A DNA stretch of 64,000 nucleotides from Bacteroidales bacterium UBA5382 (GTDB taxonomy: Bacteria; Bacteroidota; Bacteroidia; Bacteroidales; Dysgonomonadaceae), in NCBI GenBank assembly GCA_002409745.1, contig DHOU01000015.1:41790-105789 (forward strand), given 5' to 3'. Below the pieces are notes generated by a model that ran no database searches, was not told the DNA's origin, and saw nothing but the letters and a program-made list of their open reading frames with translations. Shown here piece by piece: positions 34,931 to 43,400 of the stretch; the stretch's first letter is position 1, and each line of letters starts with the position of its first letter. Made by a program: the position numbers and the translations under genes.

Positions 34931-36001
34931 ATGAAAAATCCCGATAACAATTTAAGTATTAGTACGCTCCTTTTGCGTTGGTACGACGTGCATAAACGCG
35001 ACTTGCCTTGGCGCGGCACCCACGACCCGTATGCCATTTGGATATCGGAGATTATTCTGCAACAGACCCGGATACAACAGGGGTGGGACTATTTTGTCCG
35101 GTTTATGCGCCGTTTTCCCGATGTCGTGTCGCTTGCGCAGGCTCACGAAGACGATGTGCTCAAATTGTGGCAGGGATTGGGCTACTATTCGCGGGCACGG
35201 AATCTGCATGCGGCGGCGCAGCAAGTTGTCGACCGGTTCGGCGGGCAGTTTCCCCGTACCTACTCCGATATATTATCGCTCAAAGGCATCGGCGAATATA
35301 CCGCCGCGGCGATCGCTTCCATCGCCTACAATGAGCCTTACGCTGCCGTTGACGGCAATGTGTTCCGGGTGCTTTCCCGGTTGTTCGACATCGATACGCC
35401 CATTAATACCCCGGTCGGGAAGAAGCAAATAACGGCCGTAGCCCAATCGATTTTGCATCCCCGGTTTCCAGGATTGCATAATCAGGCGATGATGGATTTG
35501 GGCGCGATGGTGTGTACGCCTGCCCAACCCGAATGCGTGGAATGCCCCTTTCAGGAAATTTGCCTGGCTTTGGCGCGTAACAAAGTTGCCGATTTGCCCG
35601 TTAAAAACCGCCTCAAAACGGTTCGGAACCGTTATTTCCATTACTTTCATATTCGTTACGGAGATAAGGTCTATATCCGCAAACGGATCGGACGCGATAT
35701 TTGGAAAAACCTCTATGAGTTTCCGCTCGTCGAAACCGATGCGCCCGCAGACTTTGCCGCATTGCAGGATTCAGACGGGTTTAAACAACTTTTTTCCCCG
35801 GTAACGCAAATGACTATCCGGCACGCCATGCATCTTAAGCATGTGCTTTCCCATCAAGTGATTTATGCCGATTTCTATCAGGTGGATATCGATCCGGCAG
35901 AACAATCGCTGCAAGGGCGCGGGCTTATCGAAATACCCGGATATCGACTCGGCGAGTATGCCGTTTCGCGGTTAGTCCATAAATATATTGAAACTATTTA
36001 G
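34931..36001 (+). CDS. mutY: A/G-specific adenine glycosylase
   Basis: Removes adenine mispaired with 8-oxoguanine. The 356 residues carry the catalytic Glu40 (WISEIILQQT), the helix-hairpin-helix LKGIGEYTAAAIAS followed by Asp141 in AAVDGNVFRVLSR, and an intact [4Fe-4S] loop C-X6-C-X2-C-X5-C (Cys195, 202, 205, 211). The C-terminal NUDIX-like domain that reads 8-oxoG is present (about 230-350). All catalytic residues are in place. Followed by ssb on the same strand. Confidence 0.95.
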   Translation: MKNPDNNLSISTLLLRWYDVHKRDLPWRGTHDPYAIWISEIILQQTRIQQGWDYFVRFMRRFPDVVSLAQAHEDDVLKLWQGLGYYSRARNLHAAAQQVVDRFGGQFPRTYSDILSLKGIGEYTAAAIASIAYNEPYAAVDGNVFRVLSRLFDIDTPINTPVGKKQITAVAQSILHPRFPGLHNQAMMDLGAMVCTPAQPECVECPFQEICLALARNKVADLPVKNRLKTVRNRYFHYFHIRYGDKVYIRKRIGRDIWKNLYEFPLVETDAPADFAALQDSDGFKQLFSPVTQMTIRHAMHLKHVLSHQVIYADFYQVDIDPAEQSLQGRGLIEIPGYRLGEYAVSRLVHKYIETI

Positions 36002-36033
36002 CTTTGGTTACCCTAAAAGTGTAAAAAAAACAG

Positions 36034-36041
36034 TATTTTTG
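36034..36041 (+). promoter_or_regulatory. -7 promoter box for ssb
   Basis: TATTTTTG fits TAnnTTTG and lies 51 bases before the ssb ATG. Confidence 0.45.
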
Positions 36042-36092
36042 CTTTTGCAGTATTTTATACGATTATTCCATATATAAATAAAAAGTACAGTT

Positions 36093-36560
36093 ATGTCGGT
36101 AAATAAAATTATTTTAGTAGGTAATGTAGGAAAAGATCCTGAAATCAAGTATTTTGATAATGACAACGTGAAAGCGAATTTTTCGGTGGCTACCAGCGAA
36201 AGAGGTTACACCGCGGCCAATGGCACCCAGGTTCCCGAACGGACGGAATGGCATAATATCGTTTGCTGGAGGGGATTGGCACAGGTTGTGGAAAAATTTG
36301 TGAAGAAAGGAACGCAAGTGTATATCGAAGGCAAGCTTCGTACCCGTTCGTATGACGATCAGAATGGCGTTAAGCGATATATTACGGAAGTGTATGCCGA
36401 TAATATGGAGTTATTAAGTCGTAGAGGCGGAGCCCCCGAGCATTCCGACTCATCCGCAAGCAACGCCAACGAGCGTTCGTATAATGCTCCGAACTCGTCG
36501 CCCGATAGCGCTGCCGATTTGAGTAATAATGTTTCTGATGTCGATGATTTGCCATTTTAA
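36093..36560 (+). CDS. ssb: Single-stranded DNA-binding protein
   Basis: OB-fold protein of 155 residues. The DNA-binding domain (1-105) starts VNKIILVGNVGKDPEIKY and includes EWHNIVCWRGLAQ and VYIEGKLRTRSY. A flexible Ser/Asn-rich linker leads to the acidic protein-interaction tip DVDDLPF, the standard SSB C-terminus that binds partners such as PriA. Normal length and complete. Confidence 0.96.
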   Translation: MSVNKIILVGNVGKDPEIKYFDNDNVKANFSVATSERGYTAANGTQVPERTEWHNIVCWRGLAQVVEKFVKKGTQVYIEGKLRTRSYDDQNGVKRYITEVYADNMELLSRRGGAPEHSDSSASNANERSYNAPNSSPDSAADLSNNVSDVDDLPF

Positions 36561-36657
36561 ATAATTCATCGTATTTTTGTCAAGAGAATGTTTTCATTCC
36601 TGATGATAAAGAATAAGAATTAAAACATTCTCTTTTGTTTCACTAAATTATAGTTAC

Positions 36658-37977
36658 TTGGACCCTGACCCTTTATCGTTTTTGTTTTCGAATATATTGG
36701 CTGTAATGCCTGCTATATCCGATGCCGTTTTATGTGTCTTCCTGCTTGTACTGATTGTGGTCAATGCGATTATATCCGGTTCGGAATTCGCTTTTTTTTC
36801 CATTAATCAAAAATTGATTGACGATAGCCAAGAGGTTACCGCTACCCAAAAAACAACCCTCACAAGGCTGCTTTCCAAACCCGAAAAACTTTTGGCGACG
36901 ATCGTTATTTCGTATAACCTCCTGAATATTGCCATTGCGGCGATCGCTATTTATCTGTTGAACCGGCTTCCTTATTTTTCGGGAACGCCTCTTCAGGGGC
37001 TGGTGCCGGAAGTTATCATCATCGTCTGCATTATTGTGTTGTTTGTGGAAATATTGCCCAAGCTATACGCTTCGCACAATCCCTTGAAGTATATCGGCAG
37101 CGCTATTCCGGTGGTTGTATTGATGAATGCAGTTATCGGCCCGTTGTCCACTTTGCTGGTAAGGACGACCAATCTTTTCAATAGATCCACCATCCAGCGG
37201 AAGCACGAAATATCGATGGACAATCTTTCCAAAGCATTGGAAATTACCTCTAACGACACGATCCATGAGCAAGAGAAGGATATGCTCGAAGGCATCATCC
37301 GCTTTAAGGATAAAACCGTAGACGATATTTTTATTTCACGCATCGATATGGTGGCGCTCGACTCGCGGACTCCTTTCAGCGAGGTGATCAAGTTTATCGT
37401 CGAAGCGGGGTTTTCGAGAATTCCGGTCTATGACGAAAATCCGGATAATATTAAAGGCATTTTGTACGTGAAAGATTTGCTGGCGTATTTGGATAAAGAC
37501 GATAGCTATCATTGGTTGTCTCTAATCCGCCCTGCCTATTTTGTGCCTCGCACCAAGCGGATTGACGATCTTCTCGAAGAATTCCGAGCCAATAAGAATC
37601 ACATGGCGATTGTCGTGGATGAATATGGCGGTACGTCGGGATTGGTGACCATGGAAGATATTCTGGAAGAAATTGTCGGCGATATCAGCGACGAGTACGA
37701 TGAGGAGACGGCCTTCTATACAAAGGCCGCCGATGGATCGTATATCTTTGAGGGCAAAACCTCTCTCGACGATTTTATAAAGATTACCGGTGTCGCGGCG
37801 GAAGATTTCGACAAAATGTCGGAGGAGGTCGATACCATCGCCGGATTATTATTGGAGTTGAAGGGCGATTTTCCCAAACGAAAGGAAATTATTGTGTATA
37901 AAAAATATACGTTCCAAGCCGAGGAAATGAACAAACGGCGTATCGTAAAGGTTCGTTATATTCCGCCGAAAGCCTGA
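36658..37977 (+). CDS. gldE: Gliding motility-type hemolysin-family protein GldE (DUF21-CBS-CorC/HlyC)
   Basis: A 439-residue membrane protein: DUF21/CNNM domain with three to four helices (about 20-170; SGSEFAFFSINQKL), a CBS pair (about 210-330; ISRIDMVALDSRTPF, FSRIPVYDENPDNIKGILYVKDL) and a C-terminal CorC/HlyC domain (about 350-435). The frame begins with TTG at 36658 (MDPDPLSFLF); an ATG at 36706 is the alternative. Homologues in non-gliding Bacteroidales are common, so the role may be ion (Mg/Co) handling rather than motility. Followed by a phosphopantetheinyl transferase gene. Confidence 0.88.
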   Translation: MDPDPLSFLFSNILAVMPAISDAVLCVFLLVLIVVNAIISGSEFAFFSINQKLIDDSQEVTATQKTTLTRLLSKPEKLLATIVISYNLLNIAIAAIAIYLLNRLPYFSGTPLQGLVPEVIIIVCIIVLFVEILPKLYASHNPLKYIGSAIPVVVLMNAVIGPLSTLLVRTTNLFNRSTIQRKHEISMDNLSKALEITSNDTIHEQEKDMLEGIIRFKDKTVDDIFISRIDMVALDSRTPFSEVIKFIVEAGFSRIPVYDENPDNIKGILYVKDLLAYLDKDDSYHWLSLIRPAYFVPRTKRIDDLLEEFRANKNHMAIVVDEYGGTSGLVTMEDILEEIVGDISDEYDEETAFYTKAADGSYIFEGKTSLDDFIKITGVAAEDFDKMSEEVDTIAGLLLELKGDFPKRKEIIVYKKYTFQAEEMNKRRIVKVRYIPPKA

Positions 37978-38055
37978 AATCTCCTTCACCCAGAGGGTCG
38001 CTTCCCTACCGAGGAAGTCGTTCTGACACCTCCGGTCTGGTAAATTTAAAAGAAT

Positions 38056-38706
38056 ATGTTGATAAGGAAAGAGTATATTGATGATAAAGACGGCTTTTTA
38101 GGTGTTTGGCAGATATCGGAAACGGAAGAAGAGCTTTTGCTATTGTTTCCCGAAGAGATACGCCCGGACATGGTCAAAGCGGTTTCTTCGCTCCGTTCGC
38201 CGAGGCGTATTCTCGAATGGCTTTCCACCCGCTTGCTGTTGTTCTTTCTTCTGGATGATCCAAAAAAGATACAATATAAGGAAAATGGGCGCCCTTATTT
38301 GGCGGACGGCTCCTATCATATCAGCATTTCCCATACCAAAGGTTTTGCAGCCGTCTTGTTGCACAAGACTTGCGAGGTGGGTGTCGATATCGAGATAAAT
38401 TCCAACCGGGTGAATAAAATTGCCGGTAAGTTTATTTCCGAAGAAGAATATATCGATGATAAGCACCCCGTCATCCATCGTTTATTGCATTGGTCGGCAA
38501 AAGAAACCTTATTCAAACTCATGGATAAAGAAGGGGTTGACTTTCGCAAAGATCTTCATATTTTGCCCTTTACTCCCTGTGAGAAAGGGATTCTTCAGGC
38601 GATTGTGACAACGGATCAATTCCTGAATCGGGTTCGCATTCATTACGAAGTCTCTCCTGATTATGTTCTTACCTGGACGCTCTCTTCAAGGGACGTTGCC
38701 GTTTAA
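38056..38706 (+). CDS. 4'-phosphopantetheinyl transferase superfamily protein
   Basis: A 216-residue Sfp-like enzyme that would load the 4'-phosphopantetheine arm onto a carrier protein. Core motifs are HISISHTKGFAAVLL, GVDIEINSNRV with the Mg-binding Asp and Glu, and WSAKETLFKLMDKEG. It is the two-domain Sfp type by length rather than the short AcpS type. In this window the obvious carrier is AcpP (45517-45753), but a secondary-metabolism carrier elsewhere cannot be excluded. Confidence 0.88.
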   Translation: MLIRKEYIDDKDGFLGVWQISETEEELLLLFPEEIRPDMVKAVSSLRSPRRILEWLSTRLLLFFLLDDPKKIQYKENGRPYLADGSYHISISHTKGFAAVLLHKTCEVGVDIEINSNRVNKIAGKFISEEEYIDDKHPVIHRLLHWSAKETLFKLMDKEGVDFRKDLHILPFTPCEKGILQAIVTTDQFLNRVRIHYEVSPDYVLTWTLSSRDVAV

Positions 38707-38782
38707 CCACTTCAAGCGGGTTAGGCCGGTAAATGGTTGGTGCTATCATTAACCTGTACGGGATAAAGCCGTTATAGACGTA

Positions 38783-38816
38783 AAAAGCGCCATAGATTGT
38801 TATCTACGGCGCTTTT
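38783..38816. terminator. Bidirectional terminator between the transferase gene and tsf
   Basis: AAAAGCGCC (38783-38791) pairs with GGCGCTTTT (38808-38816), and TAGAT/ATCTA extends the stem with one mismatch and a four-base loop. A- and T-runs on both flanks serve both convergent genes. Confidence 0.85.
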
Positions 38817-38843
38817 CCTATTAATTAAACGGTAAAGAACATT

Positions 38844-39665
38844 TTATGCATTCAACGATACTCGTTTAAACACAGTAACCTTCAGGTCTTTATCGTGTTG
38901 TTTCAAAAACTGCTCAATGGTGTGCTTGTTGTCTTTGACATATTCTTGTTGAAGCAGAGTAGCTTCTTTATAGAATTTTTGCAAAGCTCCTTCTGCGATA
39001 CGATCCAGCAAGTTTTCAGGTTTACCGGCTTCACGGGCTTTGTCGCGAGCGATCGATAATTCTTTTTCCTTAATATCTGCCGGAATTTCTTCAGCCGTAA
39101 TTGCGATCGGATTCATTGCGGCAACTTGCATCGCAATGTCTTTGGCGACATGCTCGTCCACATTGGGCTTGTTAAAACCAACAATGGTCGCTAATTTATT
39201 CCCCAAATGGATATAGGAATATACCGAAGGTGCGGTGATATGTTCATAATATCCTAATTCCATTTTTTCGCCTGTCGCACCGATTTTGTCGGTGATAAGT
39301 TGAGAAACGGTTCCTTTATCAAGGTTGAGAGCTAATAAATCCTGAAGAGTTGCCGGTTTGTATTGAATCGCGGCGTCTAAAAACTGTTGAGTAAGCGCAA
39401 TGAATTCTTCATTTTTCGCCACAAAGTCCGTTTCGCATTGTAGGGCTACGATCGCGGCAAATTCGCCTTCTGTTTTCGCCAATACACATCCTTCGTGTGC
39501 TTCGCGGTCTTCGCGTTTAGCGGCAACAGCCTGTCCTTTCTTACGGATAATTTCCATTGCTTTATCGAAATTACCGTTTGCTTCGTTCAGAGCATTTTTG
39601 CAATCCATCATTCCCGCGCCGGTCATTTTGCGCAAGTGTTGGATGTCTGCCATTGTAACTGCCAT
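38844..39665 (-). CDS. tsf: Elongation factor Ts
   Basis: Guanine-nucleotide exchange factor for EF-Tu, 273 residues. The N-terminal UBA-like module has LRKMTGAGMMDCKNALNEA and KAMEIIRKKGQA. The core includes LQCETDFVAKNEEF, the region that contacts EF-Tu. The dimerisation and C-terminal modules follow. It is the last gene of rplM-rpsI-rpsB-tsf, 26 bases after rpsB. Confidence 0.96.
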   Translation of the reverse strand: MAVTMADIQHLRKMTGAGMMDCKNALNEANGNFDKAMEIIRKKGQAVAAKREDREAHEGCVLAKTEGEFAAIVALQCETDFVAKNEEFIALTQQFLDAAIQYKPATLQDLLALNLDKGTVSQLITDKIGATGEKMELGYYEHITAPSVYSYIHLGNKLATIVGFNKPNVDEHVAKDIAMQVAAMNPIAITAEEIPADIKEKELSIARDKAREAGKPENLLDRIAEGALQKFYKEATLLQQEYVKDNKHTIEQFLKQHDKDLKVTVFKRVSLNA

Positions 39666-39691
39666 ATTCTTTTTTATTATAAGTTTATATT

Positions 39692-40567
39692 TTATTCGTC
39701 GACATCGACATCTTCGTCTTTCGCATATCTGCTCACTACCGCCGCATTCATTGCTTCTTTGTCTTCTTTAGGGATAATACCCTCTTTCTTCAATGCTTTT
39801 GATTTGCGTTCTCTGCGTGAAGGTGTCTTTTCTTCCTGTTCTTCGTTTTCTTCAGCTGCTGCCGCATCGGCTTTTTCAACTTTACGCTCGTCCAGGCCTT
39901 CTTTTATTGCATCGCAAACATATGTCAAGATGAGGTCGACCGCTTTCGCTGCATCATCATTTGCCGGAATGACAAAATCAATATTGGTCGGATCGGAATT
40001 GGTATCGACAATGCCAAATACCGGAATTCCAAGTCGATTCGCTTCTTTTACGGCAATTTGCTCTTTCATTACGTCTACAATGAACAGAGCGGAAGGAATA
40101 CGGGTTAAATCCTGTATAGAACCTAACGTCTTTTCCAATTTTGCCCGTTGGCGAGTCACTTGGAGTTTTTCGCGCTTGGAGAGCGTATCGAAAGTTCCGT
40201 CTTTAATCATTTTATCGATGTTGCCCATTTTCTTCACCGCTTTGCGGATGGTTGGGAAGTTGGTTAACATTCCACCCGGCCAACGCTCTATGACGTAAGG
40301 CATATTTACGCTTTGGGCTTTTTGTTCAACGACGGGTTTGGCTTGTTTTTTTGTTGCAACGAAAAGGATTTTCTTTCCTGATTTTGCAATTTGTTTCAGT
40401 GCGGCCGAAGCTTCTTCGGTTTTTGCAATTGTTTTATAAAGATCGATAATGTGGATTCCGTTACGTTCCATAAAAATATAGGGAGCCATAGCGGGATTCC
40501 ATTTTCTTTTCAAGTGTCCGAAATGTGCACCGGACTCAAGAAGTTGGTCAAATTCTAATTTTGCCAT
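39692..40567 (-). CDS. rpsB: Small ribosomal subunit protein uS2
   Basis: A 291-residue S2 protein. It starts with LLESGAHFGHLKRKWNPAMAPYIF and includes FVATKKQAKPVVEQKA and ERWPGGMLTNFPTIRKAV. Compared with the usual 240-260 residues it has an extended acidic and basic C-terminus (about 230-291; AAAAEENEEQEEKTPSRRER), a common Bacteroidota extension. Encoded between rpsI and tsf with a 206-base structured gap upstream. Confidence 0.96.
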   Translation of the reverse strand: MAKLEFDQLLESGAHFGHLKRKWNPAMAPYIFMERNGIHIIDLYKTIAKTEEASAALKQIAKSGKKILFVATKKQAKPVVEQKAQSVNMPYVIERWPGGMLTNFPTIRKAVKKMGNIDKMIKDGTFDTLSKREKLQVTRQRAKLEKTLGSIQDLTRIPSALFIVDVMKEQIAVKEANRLGIPVFGIVDTNSDPTNIDFVIPANDDAAKAVDLILTYVCDAIKEGLDERKVEKADAAAAEENEEQEEKTPSRRERKSKALKKEGIIPKEDKEAMNAAVVSRYAKDEDVDVDE

Positions 40568-40773
40568 GTTTGTTTTTTACTGTTTTATTCGTTTACATTC
40601 TTTTTCTAACTCGAATCACAAGGTAAATTATCCTTTTTCCTTTGTTGAAAAAATCGGAAGGATAACGTCCTTATGATTTAGATACTAAACGTCTTGGTCG
40701 GATAGAACGATTCGACGGATATCGTTCTCAATTGCTTTATGCAACGAAATGCAGGAAGCAATCGTTCCAAAAG
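40568..40773 (-). promoter_or_regulatory. Structured leader/intergenic region between rpsI and rpsB
   Basis: AGAACGAT (40704-40711) pairs with ATCGTTCT (40721-40728), and ATTGCTT (40731-40737) pairs with AAGCAAT (40756-40762). No TAnnTTTG box is seen, so rpsB-tsf is probably read through from rplM. The hairpins may be an attenuator or an S2 autoregulatory leader. Confidence 0.4.
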
Positions 40774-41160
40774 TTAACGTTTCGAGAATTGAAATCTCTT
40801 TCTTGCTTTCGGACGTCCCGGTTTTTTACGCTCTACTACGCGTGAATCGCGTGTTATAAAGCCTTCAGCTCTTAAAGCGGGTTTATCCTCAGGGTTTATC
40901 TTTACCAGTGCGCGTGCAATCGCCAATCTTGCAGCTTCCGATTGTCCTTTGTAGCCACCTCCGTTTAGGTTGATATTGATATCATATTTTTCTGCTACAT
41001 TGAGCGTATTCAACGGTTGCTTTACGACAAATTGGAGGATAGAAGAAGGGAAATATTCATTGAGATCGCGGTTATTGATCGTAATCTTACCGGTACCCTC
41101 GTTGACGAATACACGAGCTATTGCGGCTTTGCGTCTGCCTATTGCGTTTACGATGTCCAT
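40774..41160 (-). CDS. rpsI: Small ribosomal subunit protein uS9
   Basis: A 128-residue S9 protein with the N-terminal IGRRKAAIARVFVNEGTGKI, the central NGGGYKGQSEAARLAIARAL and the basic C-terminal tail RKKPGRPKARKRFQFSKR ending in the Lys-Arg that reaches the P-site tRNA. It begins five bases after rplM. Confidence 0.97.
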   Translation of the reverse strand: MDIVNAIGRRKAAIARVFVNEGTGKITINNRDLNEYFPSSILQFVVKQPLNTLNVAEKYDININLNGGGYKGQSEAARLAIARALVKINPEDKPALRAEGFITRDSRVVERKKPGRPKARKRFQFSKR

Positions 41161-41165
41161 CTTTT

Positions 41166-41621
41166 TTATTTAAGAGAATTAATATCTGTTTTTTTGGGTT
41201 GTTGGGCTTGATGCGGATGTTCACTTCCGGCATATACGAACAAGTTGGTCAGAATGCTATCGCCAAGTTTATTCTTCGGGAGCATTCCCTTTACGACTTT
41301 GCGGAAAAGTCTGTCCGGACTCTTCTTCATTAAATCGGCCGGGCTGGATTCCCTTTGTCCTCCGGGATAGCCCGAATAACGCAGATATACACGATCGTTC
41401 CATTTATTGCCGGTCAATTTTACTTTATCGGCGTTAATGATAATCACATTGTCGCCGCAATCTACGTGCGGAGTAAAACTTGCTTTGTATTTGCCTCTCA
41501 AAAGTTTCGCAACTTTAGAACAAAGACGTCCGAGGACTTGCCCAGTTGCATCTATCTCAACCCATTCTTTCTGTGCCGTTTCCTTGTTCACAGAAATGGT
41601 TTTATAACTCAAAGTATCCAC
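41166..41621 (-). CDS. rplM: Large ribosomal subunit protein uL13
   Basis: A 151-residue L13 protein. WVEIDATGQVLGRLCSKVAKLLRGK, here split as WVEIDATGQVLGR and LRGKYKASFTPH, and RHSGYPGG-type YLRYSGYPGGQRES are the family signatures; MLPKNKLG lies near residue 115. First gene of the L13-S9-S2-EF-Ts run, with a consensus promoter at 41763-41793. Confidence 0.96.
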   Translation of the reverse strand: MDTLSYKTISVNKETAQKEWVEIDATGQVLGRLCSKVAKLLRGKYKASFTPHVDCGDNVIIINADKVKLTGNKWNDRVYLRYSGYPGGQRESSPADLMKKSPDRLFRKVVKGMLPKNKLGDSILTNLFVYAGSEHPHQAQQPKKTDINSLK

Positions 41622-41762
41622 TTTCGTTTAATTTTTTTAATTAGTAATATAAAAATAAGCTGATTTTCCTTCCGCTTCTTATCTTATCTTGCTAAGGGAT
41701 AAAATAGTTAAATAAGAAGCTTTAAATCAAACTTTTAACGGATGAAACTAATAATCGGACTG

Positions 41763-41793
41763 CAAAGTTACGATATTCCAGAATATTAGCAAA
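41763..41793 (-). promoter_or_regulatory. Full Bacteroidota promoter for the rplM operon
   Basis: On the minus strand TTTG (41793-41790), 19 bases, then TAACTTTG (41770-41763). Both elements fit the consensus exactly. The leader to the rplM start would be about 135 bases. Confidence 0.8.
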
Positions 41794-42135
41794 AAATAAT
41801 GGGGCTTTTTTCGTCTTTTGCTGTAATTTTCTTTGTTTTAGTGATTCTTATTCTGAGCGTAAGATTCGACCCTCTTCTTAACGATTATTTCCCGGCACCC
41901 GTTTATTCCGGCCCTGTCTTGGACTATTTTTCGGGCTTTTCAACTTTGCCCTCCATCCGACACGTGCTTCGCGTGTACCTATTTAATTTAATCGGTTGGA
42001 TAATCATGAAATCGTTAGTTCCTACCTATCAAATTATCAAAGAAATGTAAGCATTTTTTTCTTTGAGGTTATTCTTTTTTGGGGAAAACGGTAAAAGTTT
42101 TCCTGAAAGTCCTATTGAAACTACGGTTAATTCAT

Positions 42136-42143
42136 TACTTTTG
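42136..42143 (+). promoter_or_regulatory. -7 promoter box for pfkA
   Basis: TACTTTTG fits TAnnTTTG. It implies a 5' leader of about 170 bases before the pfkA ATG at 42322. Confidence 0.5.
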
Positions 42144-42201
42144 TGATGTTTTCGGGAAAACGTTCTCTTCTTTTTAATTTCTTGATTATGAGAATAAGAA
42201 T

Positions 42202-42257
42202 CTGTTTAAAGGCGAAGAATATTTTCATTGCCGCCCTTTCGGGAGAAATTTAAACAG
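42202..42257 (+). promoter_or_regulatory. Inverted repeat in the pfkA leader
   Basis: CTGTTTAAA (42202-42210) and TTTAAACAG (42249-42257) form a nine-pair stem. Inside it GGCG can pair with CGCC. A leader-RNA element or a protein site is possible; no known riboswitch class was recognised. Confidence 0.4.
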
Positions 42258-42321
42258 TTTCCAAGAGTTCAAGAAAATCTTCCGAGATGAATAGATAATT
42301 AAATGATGATAAAAAAAGCCC

Positions 42322-43338
42322 ATGAAAATTGGAATACTTACTTCGGGGGGCGATTGCCCCGGCATAAACGCAACGATTAGAGGCGTAGGTAAAACAGCAA
42401 TCAATCACTATGGTATGGACGTTATCGGAATCTTAAACGGATTTTCGGGATTGTTGTACAAAGATGTTATTGAACTGACCGATCCATCGCTTTCGGGAAT
42501 ACTCAATTTGGGAGGAACCATATTAGGTACGGCTCGGGAAAAAACTTTTCGCAAGATGATCACTTCCCCTGATGAGAAGGATCATCAACAGATCAAAGAG
42601 TGCTATCACGAATTAGGCCTCGACGGACTGGTCTGTATTGGAGGAAATGGTACGCAGCGGACCACATGGATGCTGTCCAAATTAGGGCTGAATGTTATTG
42701 GAGTTCCCAAAACGATCGATAACGACGTTTACGGGACGGATATTACTTTCGGCTTCGATTCGGCGGTAAGTATAGCCACGGATGCCATCGACCGGTTGCA
42801 TTCCACTGCGAGTTCGCATCGCCGGGTAATGGTGATCGAATTAATGGGGCATCATGCCGGATGGATTGCTTTGCATGCCGGGATGGCCGGGGGTGCAGAT
42901 ATTATTCTTTTGCCCGAACTTGGATACAGAATGGAGGCAATAATGTGTAAAATCAACAAACGGATGGAATTAGGAAAAGCGTATTCGATTGTTGCCGTAG
43001 CCGAAGGCATTAAAATTAAAGACAGTAATGAGCGCCCGGCTATTTATTTCGCCCGTAAGATCGAGGAGGAAACGGGTTTTGAAACACGCGAAACGGTGTT
43101 GGGATACATTCAACGCGGAGGCTCTCCTACCGCTTACGACCGTATTTTAGGGACGATGCTCGGAGGCCATGCTGCGAAACTTATCCATGAAGGTAAGTTC
43201 GGGCGCATGGTTGCCAAAATTGATAATAAAATAACGGATGTTTCGTTGGAAGACGTTGCCGGTAAGTTGCGGTTGGTTAGTTCCGACACCCCGCTGGTCT
43301 TACAAGGAAAGCGGATGGGTATTTCTTTTGGAGTATAG
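42322..43338 (+). CDS. pfkA: 6-phosphofructokinase (mixed donor motifs)
   Basis: Phosphorylates fructose 6-phosphate in glycolysis; 338 residues. SGGDCPGIN starts the nucleotide loop. The donor site reads GGNGT (107-111): the usual Mg-binding Asp is Asn109, while Gly110 matches ATP enzymes. PKTIDND (129-135) has the catalytic Asp133 but Lys130, as in PPi-using and mixed-type enzymes. MGHHAGWIALHAGMA and GYIQRGGSPTAYDR (effector/substrate Arg) are intact. So it is clearly a PFK, but the phosphoryl donor cannot be settled by sequence. Confidence 0.92.
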   Translation: MKIGILTSGGDCPGINATIRGVGKTAINHYGMDVIGILNGFSGLLYKDVIELTDPSLSGILNLGGTILGTAREKTFRKMITSPDEKDHQQIKECYHELGLDGLVCIGGNGTQRTTWMLSKLGLNVIGVPKTIDNDVYGTDITFGFDSAVSIATDAIDRLHSTASSHRRVMVIELMGHHAGWIALHAGMAGGADIILLPELGYRMEAIMCKINKRMELGKAYSIVAVAEGIKIKDSNERPAIYFARKIEEETGFETRETVLGYIQRGGSPTAYDRILGTMLGGHAAKLIHEGKFGRMVAKIDNKITDVSLEDVAGKLRLVSSDTPLVLQGKRMGISFGV

Positions 43339-43362
43339 ATCTGATCTCTTTCCGGCTTTTAC

Positions 43363-43390
43363 CGAGGGTGTCGAAGCGATACCCTCGAGT
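43363..43390 (+). terminator. Terminator after pfkA
   Basis: CGAGGGT (43363-43369) pairs with ACCCTCG (43381-43387), with a short inner pairing GTC/GAT. AGTATTTTT follows on the plus strand. It lies in the 62-base gap to the convergent rnc gene. Confidence 0.7.
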
Positions 43391-43400
43391 ATTTTTACGG

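Larger units (their letters stand above)
41622..42321. other. 700-base divergent region between rplM and pfkA
   Basis: Holds the rplM promoter (41763-41793), the pfkA promoter box (42136-42143) and the pfkA leader with an inverted repeat. An 83-codon frame at 41799-42050 is probably not a gene. The rest is AT-rich with no structure I can name. Confidence 0.6.

Noticed and set aside
41799..42050. An 83-codon plus-strand frame with a hydrophobic N-terminus between rplM and pfkA
   Set aside because: It has no promoter box on its strand, lies beside the rplM promoter, and shows no family resemblance. The rest of the sequence after the first helix is not protein-like. It is more likely chance in AT-rich DNA.
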